NCBI RefSeq assembly: GCF_903915725.1
Contig: NZ_CAIWTY010000016.1
Coordinates: 1 to 64,000, forward strand
Direction of reading: 5' to 3'
DNA: 64,000 bases
Source of the DNA: an uncultured Rhodopila sp.
GTDB taxonomy: Bacteria > Pseudomonadota > Alphaproteobacteria > Acetobacterales > Acetobacteraceae
Under the pieces are notes generated by a model. That model ran no database searches, was not told where the DNA came from, and was given only the letters and a program-made list of their open reading frames with translations. Of the stretch, positions 38,395-46,472 are shown in pieces (within the stretch, counting starts at the first letter, position 1; each line of letters starts with the position of its first letter). The position numbers were made by a program, and so were the translations under genes.

Positions 38395-38490
38395 AGCCGC
38401 AAACCCGCGCCTCGAGGTAAAGCGTTTCGCAAAATGGCCCGTGACGGTGCAAGGTCGATCTGGGTTCATCTGCGTTCATCCGCGGTTCAA
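38395..38490 (+). pseudogene. 3' remnant of a GxxExxY gene with its flanking repeat
   Basis: This stretch encodes NPRLEVKRFA and runs into GACGGTGCAAGGTCGATCT and the repeat TGCGTTCATCCGCGGTT. The same order occurs at 39040-39118, at the end of the GxxExxY gene. It is thus a second, almost completely deleted copy, fused to the end of the restriction remnant. Confidence 0.7.
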
Positions 38491-38519
38491 TTTCCATCGT
38501 CCTACGGCACGATACGCCG

Positions 38520-38550
38520 ATTGGTCCAAGTAGGCGGAAACCGGACCAAT
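38520..38550. other. 8-bp inverted repeat between two repeat copies
   Basis: ATTGGTCC and GGACCAAT form a perfect inverted repeat around 15 bases. It lies between the GxxExxY remnant and the broken GxxExxY gene and could be an operator, recombination footprint or chance. Apart from this and the flanking repeats, the 343-base gap from 38356 to 38698 holds no feature I can name. Confidence 0.3.
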
Positions 38551-38680
38551 AGGTTGGATTGCATCTCAAACAACGACCGGCAACCAGAATAGTGATTGGA
38601 CAGTTTATTAAGGTGTCGCCATTAATCATGGAACCGCGATCGTCGCCATCGTTTGTTTTGAAGACACTCAACAAATATTC

Positions 38681-38710
38681 AACCGCGGATGAACGCAGAT
38701 GAACGCAGAT
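38681..38710. repeat. GxxExxY-associated repeat, left copy
   Basis: AACCGCGGATGAACGCAGAT is followed by a tandem repeat of its second half (GAACGCAGAT). It is inverted relative to the copies at 38465-38490 and 39097-39116. The start codon of the GxxExxY gene lies inside it, so the protein begins MNAD. Confidence 0.75.
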
Positions 38711-39082
38711 AGCAGGCGCTGCAACGAACTGTCAGAAACTATCATCGGCCGGGCGTTTGTCGTTTCCAATACTCTCGGTGCTGGTTTTCTTGAGAAGGTC
38801 TACGAGAATGCTCTCGCGCACGAGCTTCGCAAGGCCGGCCTGACGGTAAGTCAGCAGTGCAGCGTCGATGTCCGGTATGACAGTGTTGTCGTGGGCGCCT
38901 AAAGCACGGACCTGCTGGTCGAGGATGCCGTTCTGGTAGAATTGAAAGCGGTAAGGGCACTGGATCAGATTCACACCGCCCAATGCCTGAACTACCTGAA
39001 GGCAACAGGGCTGTCGCTGTGTCTGTTGATAAACTTTGGCAACCCACGCCTCGAGATGAAGCGTTTCGCAAATGACCTGTGA
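38699..39082 (+). pseudogene. GxxExxY protein gene with in-frame stop
   Basis: The frame reads ELSETIIGRAFVVSNTLGAG FLEKVYE, with the family G-x-x-E-x-x-Y motif as GFLEKVYE, up to DVRYDSVVVGA. A TAA (38900-38902) then interrupts it. The same frame continues DLLVEDAVLVELKAVRALD and INFGNPRLEMKRFA to a normal stop, giving 127 codons in total. The C-terminal part has the E-x-K of a PD-(D/E)XK nuclease core. Everything except the stop is intact, so the inactivation is probably recent. The gene sits between inverted copies of a 20-base repeat. Confidence 0.85.
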
Positions 39083-39096
39083 CGGCGCAAGGTCGA

Positions 39097-39116
39097 TCTG
39101 CGTTCATCCGCGGTTG
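39097..39116. repeat. GxxExxY-associated repeat, right copy
   Basis: ATCTGCGTTCATCCGCGGTT is the exact reverse complement of the left copy at 38681-38700. The pair frames the GxxExxY gene like terminal inverted repeats, about 400 bases apart. Confidence 0.75.
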
Positions 39117-39320
39117 AAACCCTAACACGACCTGGCACTACTGATCCGGTTTCTGCCCACGGAACCTTCTGTGTAGCATTTCGGGGGGACGATGGAAAAG
39201 GGCGCCGAGGCAACAGCCTGCGCATGGTCCTGATCTCTCATTCGGTTCCAACTCGACACACGTGCATAGCGTTCCAGGTGGATAGTATCCGGATTAATGG
39301 ACGAAACGCGGAGTTCCTGG

Positions 39321-39704
39321 TCAGAGTTTCCTTGTTGGTGCCGGACGCCGACGCTTCGGCTGCAATCCACACTCCACGAAGGCGTATCCTGCTGGCGGGA
39401 GGTGATCGACGGCCTGCACAATGCGGTCGGAATTGGCGCGCAACGTCGGCCAATGGTTGGTTGACAAAACGATAAGGCCAATAGCACGAGCCTTCATGTT
39501 CTGCTGGTAGATGATGTTCTGGTCGGCCGTCACGAGTAACGAAAAACCCGCTTCGTTCGCAGCCTTCAGCAAGTCGCCGTTGGTCAATTCCTCCCAGCCC
39601 TGGTCAGCCGCGGTCCGAACCGTATGGCCCGGCAGGAGAGACGCAAGGGCACGCGGCACGTTCTGATCAAGCAGGATGAGAGGCACGGCTCGCTTCACGT
39701 TCAT
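39321..39704 (-). CDS. DUF5615 PIN-like toxin candidate
   Basis: The protein has about 127 residues with the PIN/Mut7-C-like start VPLILLDQNVPRALASLLPG, then a D at the ADQGWEELTNGDLLKAA position and LLVTADQNIIYQQN. The acidic residues match the metal-binding centre expected of a small RNase. It overlaps the end of the DUF433 gene, the standard arrangement of this toxin-antitoxin-like pair. The start is uncertain: ATG at 39704 or GTG at 39686, both inside the upstream gene. The tail after GLQPKRRR is basic and possibly extended. Confidence 0.75.
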   Translation of the reverse strand: MNVKRAVPLILLDQNVPRALASLLPGHTVRTAADQGWEELTNGDLLKAANEAGFSLLVTADQNIIYQQNMKARAIGLIVLSTNHWPTLRANSDRIVQAVDHLPPAGYAFVECGLQPKRRRPAPTRKL

Positions 39705-39885
39705 AGAAGGCCAGGACCGTAAGCACAGTCTCAAGCGGCAGGCTGAAATTTGTCGCCAGCCAGTCCGGACCTTCCTCGCGATTGGCGATCAGGTCGTCGG
39801 GACGGACCCGCGAATGCGCGATGACAGGGGCACCCGACAACTTGCCGGGTACGATTTCAACGACAGGGCAGTCAATCCAGTTCAT
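39667..39885 (-). CDS. DUF433 antitoxin-like protein
   Basis: The 72-residue protein begins MNWIDCPVVEIVPGKLSGAP, followed by VIAHSRVRPDDLIAN and a helix-turn-helix-like WLATNFSLPLETVLTVLAFY. This is the DUF433 pattern. DUF433 proteins are VapB-like DNA-binding antitoxins paired with DUF5615 PIN-like proteins. GAGGAGG precedes the ATG. The gene overlaps the toxin candidate by 38 bases at most, so translation is coupled. The pair sits directly beside the decayed restriction and GxxExxY loci. Confidence 0.8.
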   Translation of the reverse strand: MNWIDCPVVEIVPGKLSGAPVIAHSRVRPDDLIANREEGPDWLATNFSLPLETVLTVLAFYEREASRASHPA

Positions 39886-40054
39886 GCCGGCCTCCTCGTG
39901 AAACGCTCCGCCAGATTGATCGACGGCATTATACAGCCTGTTTGGCTCGGTGGCATTCGTATCTTGCTCCTACCGCTCCCGGGAAACTGATTGACAACCG
40001 CCCCCCGTATCCCTACCCCGCCGCCTCCCTAGCCAGACCGAGACCCAACCAAAA

Positions 40055-40981
40055 ATGTCCCGCCGCAAGCCGCGCGGCCGCCCGCTCAACGGGTGGCTGA
40101 TCATCGACAAGCCTGCCGGGCTGACCAGCACCGACGTGGTCAACCGCGTCAAGCGCATCTTTGACGCCCAGAAAGCCGGCCATGGCGGCACCCTCGACCC
40201 GCTCGCCACCGGCCTGCTGCCGGTCGCCTTCGGCACCGCCACCAAGACCGTCCCCTACGTCATGGACGGCACCAAGCTCTACCACTTCACCCTGAAGTTC
40301 GGCGAAGCCCGCGACACCGACGATGCCGACGGCGCGGTTACCGAAACCAGCGATATCCGCCCCGACGACGCCACCATCGAGGCCAACCTGCCGCAGTTCC
40401 GCGGCGAGATCATGCAGGTCCCGCCCGTCTTCTCCGCCATCAAGGTCGCCGGGGAGCGTGCCTACGACATGGCCCGCGACGGCCGCCCGCCGGTGCTGGA
40501 ACCTCGCCCCGCCCGGGTCGACCGCTTCGCCCTGATCGCCCGGCCGGACGCCGACACCGCGGTGTTCGAGGTCGCCTCCGGCAAGGGCGTCTACATGCGC
40601 AGCCTCGCCCGCGACCTGGCGAAAGCCTGCGGCACCGTTGGCCACATCGCAGCACTTCGGCGCCTGCGCGTCGGCCCGTTCCTGGAGCAGCACGCAATAC
40701 CGCTGGACAAACTGCGCGAACCGGACGATGAAGCGCCGGCTTCCCCGGACCTGCTGCTTCCGGTCGCGACCGCGCTGGCCGACATCCCGGCGCTGGCCCT
40801 GACGGAACAGGAGGCCGCCGCGTTGCATCAAGGCCAGGCCATCAGCCTGATCACCCTGATGGGCCGGATTCCGGACCATGCCAATCCCGATGGCGGATTG
40901 GCACGGGCCATGGCGGGGGGCCGCGTGATCGGGCTGTGCCGTCTCGAAGACGGCATGCTGAAGCCCGAACGGGTTCTCTGA
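40055..40981 (+). CDS. truB: tRNA pseudouridine synthase B
   Basis: The 308-residue enzyme makes pseudouridine 55 in the T loop of tRNAs. The N-terminal motif GWLIIDKPAGLTSTDVVNRV and the catalytic GGTLDPLATGLLPVAFG (Asp in TLDP) are intact, as is EARDTDDADG. The C-terminal extension forms the PUA-like region. It precedes rpsO by 42 bases and, with pnp, forms the conserved truB-rpsO-pnp order of proteobacteria. Confidence 0.96.
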   Translation: MSRRKPRGRPLNGWLIIDKPAGLTSTDVVNRVKRIFDAQKAGHGGTLDPLATGLLPVAFGTATKTVPYVMDGTKLYHFTLKFGEARDTDDADGAVTETSDIRPDDATIEANLPQFRGEIMQVPPVFSAIKVAGERAYDMARDGRPPVLEPRPARVDRFALIARPDADTAVFEVASGKGVYMRSLARDLAKACGTVGHIAALRRLRVGPFLEQHAIPLDKLREPDDEAPASPDLLLPVATALADIPALALTEQEAAALHQGQAISLITLMGRIPDHANPDGGLARAMAGGRVIGLCRLEDGMLKPERVL

Positions 40982-41023
40982 ACCCCGCACGCGTCCGTAC
41001 CAACCCCATGCAGGAGAACCCTG

Positions 41024-41293
41024 ATGTCGATAACGGCGGAGCGTCGTACGACGCTCATTGGTGAATACAAGACGGGTGCGGCCGATACCGGCAGCCCCGA
41101 GGTCCAGGTGGCCCTGCTCTCCGAGCGGATCGTCAACCTGACCGAGCACCTCAAGACCCACGCGAAGGACTTCCACTCGCGCCGCGGCCTTCTGATGCTG
41201 GTCGGCCGGCGGCGCCGGCTGCTGGACTATCTGAAAAAGAAGGATCAGGCCCGCTACCAGACCCTGATCGGCCGCCTGTCGCTGCGGCGGTAG
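41024..41293 (+). CDS. rpsO: 30S ribosomal protein S15
   Basis: This 89-residue ribosomal protein binds 16S rRNA helices in the central domain. It shows [40 protein letters not shown] and the basic C-terminus [13 protein letters not shown]. Length is standard. A GGAGA ribosome binding site precedes the ATG. It lies between truB and pnp; the 428-base gap to pnp contains a family B palindrome directly after the stop. Confidence 0.97.
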   Translation: MSITAERRTTLIGEYKTGAADTGSPEVQVALLSERIVNLTEHLKTHAKDFHSRRGLLMLVGRRRRLLDYLKKKDQARYQTLIGRLSLRR

Positions 41294-41295
41294 CG

Positions 41296-41405
41296 TCGTC
41301 ATGGCGGGCGCACCCCTCCCTCGCGTGCTCGGTCGCCCGCCATCCACGCCTTGCGGGCGAGGGGACGAGGAAGGCGTGGATGCCGACCTTCGTCGGCATG
41401 ACGGG
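41296..41405. repeat. Dispersed palindromic repeat, family B, copy 2
   Basis: The element begins TCGTCATGGCGGGCGCACC, three bases after the rpsO stop, and ends GTCGGCATGACGGG. Central CATCCACGCCTTGC and AAGGCGTGGATG pair. The position makes it a probable mRNA 3' end or processing structure between rpsO and pnp. Confidence 0.75.
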
Positions 41406-41721
41406 ATAAAATGCTTCCCACAGCCGGCTTTCATCACTATTTCCAACCGGCTGACTGAACGGTACACCTGAACGGGGGCAGGTTGGTCTCCCGCAACACC
41501 GCGACACGCGGTGGACACAACGATCGCCGAACCGGCACGCCCCGAACAGGCGCGGGACCAGCGACGGCGTTTCCGGCCACATGGCCGCGGCTGCGACCCC
41601 CCAAACGGCGCGCAGGCGCGCTCCGTGTTACCCGAGACGCCGCCACCCCGCCTACCGCGAGGGACGGCACCGGAGAGCTGTCTTGTCGTCCGCCGATGCC
41701 GCGCATCCATAGGACGACTGA
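41406..41721. other. Leader region of pnp
   Basis: About 316 bases between the repeat and the pnp start. In other bacteria this region folds into an RNase III hairpin used for PNPase autoregulation. I could not fix a single convincing stem here by eye. AGGACGACTGA just before the ATG is the probable ribosome binding site. Open frames here show no protein-like sequence. Confidence 0.35.
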
Positions 41722-43971
41722 ATGTTCAATTACTTCCGCAAGGAACTCGACTGGGGCGGCCGCAAGCTGGTCCTGGAAACCGGCAAGATCGCCCGCCAGG
41801 CCGACGGCGCCGTTATGATCTCCTACGGGGAGACCATCATCCTGTGCACCGCCGTCGGGGTGAAGTCCGCCAAGCCGGGCCAGGATTTCTTCCCGCTGAC
41901 CGTCAACTACCAGGAAAAGGCGTTCGCCGCCGGCAAGATCCCCGGCGGATTCTTCAAGCGCGAAGGCCGTCCGAGCGAGGCCGAGGTGCTGAAAAGCCGC
42001 CTGATCGATCGGCCGATCCGCCCGCTGTTCCCGGAAGGCTTCGTCAACGAGGTCCAGCTCGTCGCCACCGTGCTGAGCTACGATAACGAGAACGACCCCG
42101 ACATCGTCGCCATCATCGGCTGCTCCGCCGCGCTGACCCTGTCCGGCATCCCGTTCTTCGGGCCGATCGCCGCCGCGCGTATCGGGTATAAGAACGGCGA
42201 ATACATCCTCAACCCGACTTTCGAGCAGATGAAGACCAGCGAACTCGAACTGGTCCTCGCCGGCACCGCCGAAGGCGTGCTGATGGTCGAGTCCGAAGCG
42301 CAGGAGCTGTCTGAAGAGGTCATGCTCGGCGCCGTGACCTTCGGCCACGCCGCATTCCAGCCGGTGATCAACGCGATCATCGAACTGGCCGAACACGCCG
42401 CCAAGGAACCCTGGCCGCTGCCGGAGAAGTCCGAGGAGGAAAAGGCTCTTGCCGCCCGCGTCGATGCGCTCGGCCGCGCCCACATCGCCGAAGCCTATCA
42501 GGAGAAGGTCAAGCAGGCCCGCCACGACAAGGTCAGCGCCGCCAAGAAGGCCACCGCCGCCGCGCTGGCGGCAGAGGGCCTCGACCCGGAGAAGGCCAAG
42601 GGCATTATCCACGACCTCGAAGCCACGGTCGTCCGCGACGCCATCCTGGAGACCGGCGTCCGCATCGACGGCCGCGACACCCGCACCGTCCGCCCGATCA
42701 TCGCCGAAGTCGGCATCCTGCCGCGGGCGCATGGTTCGGCTCTGTTCACCCGCGGCGAGACGCAGGCGTTCTGCGTCGCCACCTTGGGCACCGGGCAGGA
42801 TGAGCAGGTCGTCGACTCGCTGCTCGGCGAGTACCGCGAGCGGTTCATGCTGCACTACAACTTCCCTCCCTACTCCGTCGGCGAAGCCGGCCGCATGGGC
42901 TCGCCCGGCCGCCGCGAAGTCGGTCACGGCAAGCTGGCCTGGCGCGCCGTCCATCCGCTGCTGCCGGAGAAGGACAAATTCCCGTACACCCTTCGCGTGG
43001 TGTCGGAGATCACCGAGTCCAACGGTTCGTCCTCGATGGCGACGGTTTGCGGCACCTCGCTGGCGCTGATGGATGCCGGCGTGCCGCTGAAGCGGCCGGT
43101 AGCGGGCATCGCCATGGGCCTGATCAAGGAAGACAAGGGCTTCGCCGTGCTGTCCGACATCCTCGGCGACGAGGATCACCTCGGCGACATGGACTTCAAG
43201 GTTGCCGGCACGGAAGTGGGCGTCACCAGCCTGCAGATGGACATCAAGATCACCTCCATCACCTTCGACATCATGAAGATCGCGCTGGATCAGGCGAAGG
43301 ACGGGCGGCTGCACATCCTGGGTGAGATGGCCAAGGCGTTGACCAACGCCCGCGGCGACGTCGCCACGACGGCACCGCGCATCACCATCATCAGCGTGCC
43401 GAAGGAGAAGATCCGCGAGATCATCGGCACCGGCGGCAAGGTGATCCGCGAGATCGTCGAGCAGACCAAGTGCAAGATCGACATCGACGATGACGGCACG
43501 ATCAAGATCGCCGCGACGGATACCGAGCAGGCGCAGCGCGCCATCGACTGGATCCGCGGCATCGTGGCGGAGCCGGAAATCGGCGTGATCTATATCGGCA
43601 AGGTGGTGAAGACCGCTGATTTCGGCGCCTTCGTCAACTTCCTCGGGTCGAAGGACGGGTTGGTCCATATCAGCGAACTCGCCCAGGGGCGCGTCAACAA
43701 GACCACCGACGTGGTCAACAACGGCGACACGGTGAAGGTGAAGGTCATCGGCTTCGATGAGCGCGGCAAGGTGAAATTGTCGATGCGGGTCGTCGATCAG
43801 GCGACCGGCGCCGACATCACCGAGCAGGTCGGCGCCCGGCCGCCGCGGGGCGAACGGCCGGAACGGGAAGAGCGTGGCGACCGCGGCGACCGCGGCCGCG
43901 ACCGTCCCCGCCGCGACCGCGACAGCGCTCCGGCCTTCGAAGGCTCCGAGCAGCCGCCGATCGGCGACTAA
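41722..43971 (+). CDS. pnp: Polyribonucleotide nucleotidyltransferase
   Basis: PNPase (749 residues) degrades RNA 3' to 5' by phosphorolysis as a trimer and is part of the degradosome. Two RNase PH-like cores are present, the first with [20 protein letters not shown] and the second with [10 protein letters not shown] and [21 protein letters not shown] domain ([15 protein letters not shown] near 560) and an S1 domain ([17 protein letters not shown]) follow. The C-terminal tail is a low-complexity Arg/Asp/Gly-rich segment. Complete and typical. It starts after a long leader and is followed by an unusual small-gene cassette six bases later. Confidence 0.97.
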   Translation: MFNYFRKELDWGGRKLVLETGKIARQADGAVMISYGETIILCTAVGVKSAKPGQDFFPLTVNYQEKAFAAGKIPGGFFKREGRPSEAEVLKSRLIDRPIRPLFPEGFVNEVQLVATVLSYDNENDPDIVAIIGCSAALTLSGIPFFGPIAAARIGYKNGEYILNPTFEQMKTSELELVLAGTAEGVLMVESEAQELSEEVMLGAVTFGHAAFQPVINAIIELAEHAAKEPWPLPEKSEEEKALAARVDALGRAHIAEAYQEKVKQARHDKVSAAKKATAAALAAEGLDPEKAKGIIHDLEATVVRDAILETGVRIDGRDTRTVRPIIAEVGILPRAHGSALFTRGETQAFCVATLGTGQDEQVVDSLLGEYRERFMLHYNFPPYSVGEAGRMGSPGRREVGHGKLAWRAVHPLLPEKDKFPYTLRVVSEITESNGSSSMATVCGTSLALMDAGVPLKRPVAGIAMGLIKEDKGFAVLSDILGDEDHLGDMDFKVAGTEVGVTSLQMDIKITSITFDIMKIALDQAKDGRLHILGEMAKALTNARGDVATTAPRITIISVPKEKIREIIGTGGKVIREIVEQTKCKIDIDDDGTIKIAATDTEQAQRAIDWIRGIVAEPEIGVIYIGKVVKTADFGAFVNFLGSKDGLVHISELAQGRVNKTTDVVNNGDTVKVKVIGFDERGKVKLSMRVVDQATGADITEQVGARPPRGERPEREERGDRGDRGRDRPRRDRDSAPAFEGSEQPPIGD

Positions 43972-43977
43972 CCGAAC

Positions 43978-44178
43978 ATGGGCGGCGCCTGGAAAGATCT
44001 CTGGGCGTCGCTCAAATCGGTTGTTGCGGCGACCGCCGCGGGCGTTGCTTTCGTGCTTGCCTTGCTCGGGTCCATATGGGAACCGGGCGGCAAGGTTCAG
44101 ATCGGCTTGATCTCGATTGCGGTTATTGGCTTTGCCGTCATCACGGCCCTGGTCTACGGCCATCAGGATGACCATTGA
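43978..44178 (+). CDS. Small two-segment membrane protein (cassette gene 1)
   Basis: The 66-residue protein has two hydrophobic segments at about 15-32 (VVAATAAGVAFVLALLG) and 38-59 (KVQIGLISIAVIGFAVITAL), separated by a short polar turn, and ends GHQDDH. It begins six bases after the pnp stop, so transcription from pnp is likely, yet codon use is less GC-biased. Its last 11 bases overlap the next gene. Unknown function; it may anchor the products of the next two genes at the membrane. Confidence 0.7.
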   Translation: MGGAWKDLWASLKSVVAATAAGVAFVLALLGSIWEPGGKVQIGLISIAVIGFAVITALVYGHQDDH

Positions 44179-44563
44179 CGCCCGGCGAATTGCCCGGGCC
44201 GATCCGCCGAAGGCGGTCTACGTTCATGTACCGCAAGCGAGGGACGGCGAGGAGGACCAACCGGTCACGCTCATTATGGGCCGCTCGCGCCAGTTCGGCG
44301 TTAACATTTTCGTCACAGTCTACTATGAGGAGGGGCTTGGGGCGGGAAGCGACGAAATATTGGAGCGCGCGATCGGTATTGGACGAGTGGTGAACATTCA
44401 GGAAAACGGCCTGATACAGGTGCGCGTGTTACGCGAGGTATCAAACCAGTCTGGTTTGTGGCAGCGTATACGAAGTTGCGAGCGGGCGATCCTGTCCCAT
44501 GTCGTGATCAAGCCGTCGGTCGATTTTACCTCGGTGGGGATAGAGGTTCGGTTCAATGAGTGA
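44168..44563 (+). CDS. Hypothetical protein with OB-like segment (cassette gene 2)
   Basis: The 131-residue soluble protein has a start overlapping the previous gene by 11 bases and an end overlapping the next by 8. The middle and C-terminal parts are rich in beta strands (FGVNIFVTVYYEEG, IGIGRVVNIQENGLIQVRVL, SVGIEVRFNE). The GRVV-x-I-x-E-x-G pattern recalls small OB or barrel domains. No signal peptide or catalytic motif is seen. Base composition is lower in GC than pnp. I do not recognise the family. Confidence 0.65.
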   Translation: MTIDARRIARADPPKAVYVHVPQARDGEEDQPVTLIMGRSRQFGVNIFVTVYYEEGLGAGSDEILERAIGIGRVVNIQENGLIQVRVLREVSNQSGLWQRIRSCERAILSHVVIKPSVDFTSVGIEVRFNE

Positions 44564-44981
44564 GATCAAAGCGGACACAAGGCTGGCGAAAGTCGTCCAT
44601 GTAGCTGATTCCGGTTTCGCTCCCGGTCCGGTTGAGGTCGTTATCAACCGCGGCATTCTCGAAGGCGTCAATCCGGGGGATAGGTTCCTTGTGTTCGGCA
44701 TCGGACCTCACATTTTCGAGCCGGATACAGGTGAGGATCTGGGAAAGCTGGAACTCGTGCGCGGCCAGGGAGAGGTTGTGCATGTCCAGGAGCATCTTGC
44801 GACGATCCGCACGCTCGAACGCCGCCGGACCCGGCCGGCAAAACGCATCATCCGCGAAACTGCGCGGCCGTGGTGGAACAATCCCAATGCCCCGTCCAAC
44901 GTGATCGAGGAAGAACTGTCTCCTGAAATCGAAGTGCCTTTTGAGTCCGTGCAACTTGGCGATTTCGCCAAACCGATCTGA
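44556..44981 (+). CDS. Hypothetical protein with FlgT C-terminal-like domain (cassette gene 3)
   Basis: The 141-residue protein contains VVINRGILEGVNPGDRFLVF, IFEPDTGEDLGKLELVRGQG and EVVHVQEHLATIRT at residues 27-85. This order (nRG-x-x-x-G-V-x-x-GD-x-F-x-V-f, DPDTGE-x-LG, V-x-x-VQ) is the small beta-barrel known from the C-terminus of the flagellar protein FlgT. There is no signal peptide, so the flagellar role is unlikely. A basic linker (RRRTRPAKRIIRE) and acidic tail follow. It overlaps gene 2 and is followed after six bases by the nitronate monooxygenase. Confidence 0.68.
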   Translation: MSEIKADTRLAKVVHVADSGFAPGPVEVVINRGILEGVNPGDRFLVFGIGPHIFEPDTGEDLGKLELVRGQGEVVHVQEHLATIRTLERRRTRPAKRIIRETARPWWNNPNAPSNVIEEELSPEIEVPFESVQLGDFAKPI

Positions 44982-44987
44982 AGTATC

Positions 44988-46400
44988 ATGAGAGCAATCA
45001 ACGCAATACGCATGGGTGGAGTGGACGTCCTGCCGCTGGTGGAAGGCGGCAAGGGGGTTTCCATCTCCAACGGCCTGTCCGCCGGTCACTGGGCTCTCGC
45101 CGGTGGCGTCGGCACGTTCAGTGCCGTCAACGCCGACAGCTTCGATTCCGATGGCCGCCGCATCCCTCAGCTCTATCACGGCCGTACGCGGCGCGAGCGG
45201 CATGAGGAGATGATCAACTACGCCATCCAGGGCGCCCTGGCGCAGGCCCGCCGCGCCTGGGACGTGACCGGAGGCCGCGGCCGCATCCACACCAATATCC
45301 TGTGGGAAGGCGGCGGGGCGGAACGCATCATGCATGAGGTGCTGGAGCAGGCCAAAGGCCTGATCCATGGCGTCACCTGCGGCGCTGGCATGCCCTATCG
45401 CCTGGCCGAGATCGCAGCCAAATTCAACGTGCATTACTATCCGATCATCTCCTCGGCGCGGGCGTTCAACGCGCTGTGGAAGCGGGCTTACTCCAAGACC
45501 GCGGAGTTGCTGGGCGGCGTGGTCTACGAAGACCCCTGGCTGGCCGGGGGCCATAACGGCCTGAGCAATGTCGAGGACCCGACCAGGCCGGAGGACCCGT
45601 TGCCGCGTGTGGCCGCTCTGCGCAAGGTGATGAACGGCTTCGGCCTGAAGCAAACGCCGATCATCATGGCCGGCGGCGTGTGGTGTCTGGATGAGTGGGA
45701 GCACTGGATCGACAACCCCGAACTCGCGCCGGTTGCGTTCCAGTTCGGCACCCGCCCGCTGCTGACCAAGGAAAGCCCCATCGGCGACGCCTGGAAGCAG
45801 CGGCTGCTGACGTTGAAGGAGGGCGATGTCTTCCTGAACAAGTTCTCGCCGACGGGGTTCTATTCCAGCGCGGTGAACAACCGGTTCATCGGAGAACTGC
45901 GGGAGCGGAACGAGCGTCAGGTGGCGTTCACCACCGAAGCTATCGGCGAGCATGTCGCCGAATATGGCGTCGGCCCGCGCAAGCGGATCGTCTACCTGAC
46001 CAACCCGGACCTCGGCCGCGCCTTCGGCTGGGAGAAGCAGGGTTTCACCGAGGCGCTGCGTACACCTGACTCGACGCTGATCTTCGTCACGCCGGAGAAG
46101 GCGCAGGAGATCCTGCTGGACCAGTCCGGTTGCATGGGTTGCCTGAGTTCCTGCCGCTTTTCCAACTGGGCGCAGCAGGAGCCTGATTACAACAACGGCA
46201 AGCGGGCAGATCCACGCAGCTTCTGCATCCAGAAGACGCTGCAGGACATCGCGCATGACAGCGACAAGCCGGAGGCGGTGGAGAACAACCTGATGTTCAG
46301 CGGGCATAATGCGTACCGCTTCGCCAAGGACCCGTTCTACTCGAACGGCTTCATCCCGACGGTGAAGCAGTTGATGGAGCGGCTTCTCACCGGGAGGTAG
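44988..46400 (+). CDS. Nitronate monooxygenase-family flavoprotein
   Basis: The 470-residue FMN-dependent TIM-barrel enzyme resembles 2-nitropropane dioxygenase/enoyl-reductase FabK relatives. The N-terminal VEGGKGVSISNGLSAGHWAL and GAGMPYRLAEIAAKFNVHYY blocks line the flavin site. So do PIIMAGGVWCLDEW and VAFQFGTRPLLT. The protein is longer than class I enzymes (about 350) by a C-terminal extension with a cysteine cluster, GCMGCLSSCRFSNW, that may bind a metal or cluster. The physiological substrate is unknown. It follows the three-gene cassette by six bases and may share its transcript. Confidence 0.8.
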   Translation: MRAINAIRMGGVDVLPLVEGGKGVSISNGLSAGHWALAGGVGTFSAVNADSFDSDGRRIPQLYHGRTRRERHEEMINYAIQGALAQARRAWDVTGGRGRIHTNILWEGGGAERIMHEVLEQAKGLIHGVTCGAGMPYRLAEIAAKFNVHYYPIISSARAFNALWKRAYSKTAELLGGVVYEDPWLAGGHNGLSNVEDPTRPEDPLPRVAALRKVMNGFGLKQTPIIMAGGVWCLDEWEHWIDNPELAPVAFQFGTRPLLTKESPIGDAWKQRLLTLKEGDVFLNKFSPTGFYSSAVNNRFIGELRERNERQVAFTTEAIGEHVAEYGVGPRKRIVYLTNPDLGRAFGWEKQGFTEALRTPDSTLIFVTPEKAQEILLDQSGCMGCLSSCRFSNWAQQEPDYNNGKRADPRSFCIQKTLQDIAHDSDKPEAVENNLMFSGHNAYRFAKDPFYSNGFIPTVKQLMERLLTGR

Positions 46401-46472
46401 GATGACCATCGCGCGTCACGCCCGTTTCGCGTACCAACCCGGCGAGCGCCCGGTCGCTCGCAGGATGTTGCG

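Noticed and set aside
41437-44175. A 912-codon open frame antisense to pnp
   Set aside because: It mirrors pnp codon by codon, is low-complexity in His/Arg/Asp/Gly and has no family motif. High-GC third positions produce such frames; the same applies to long antisense frames over murA (6338-7765), the acetyltransferase (53622-56168) and the liv genes (9788-11062).
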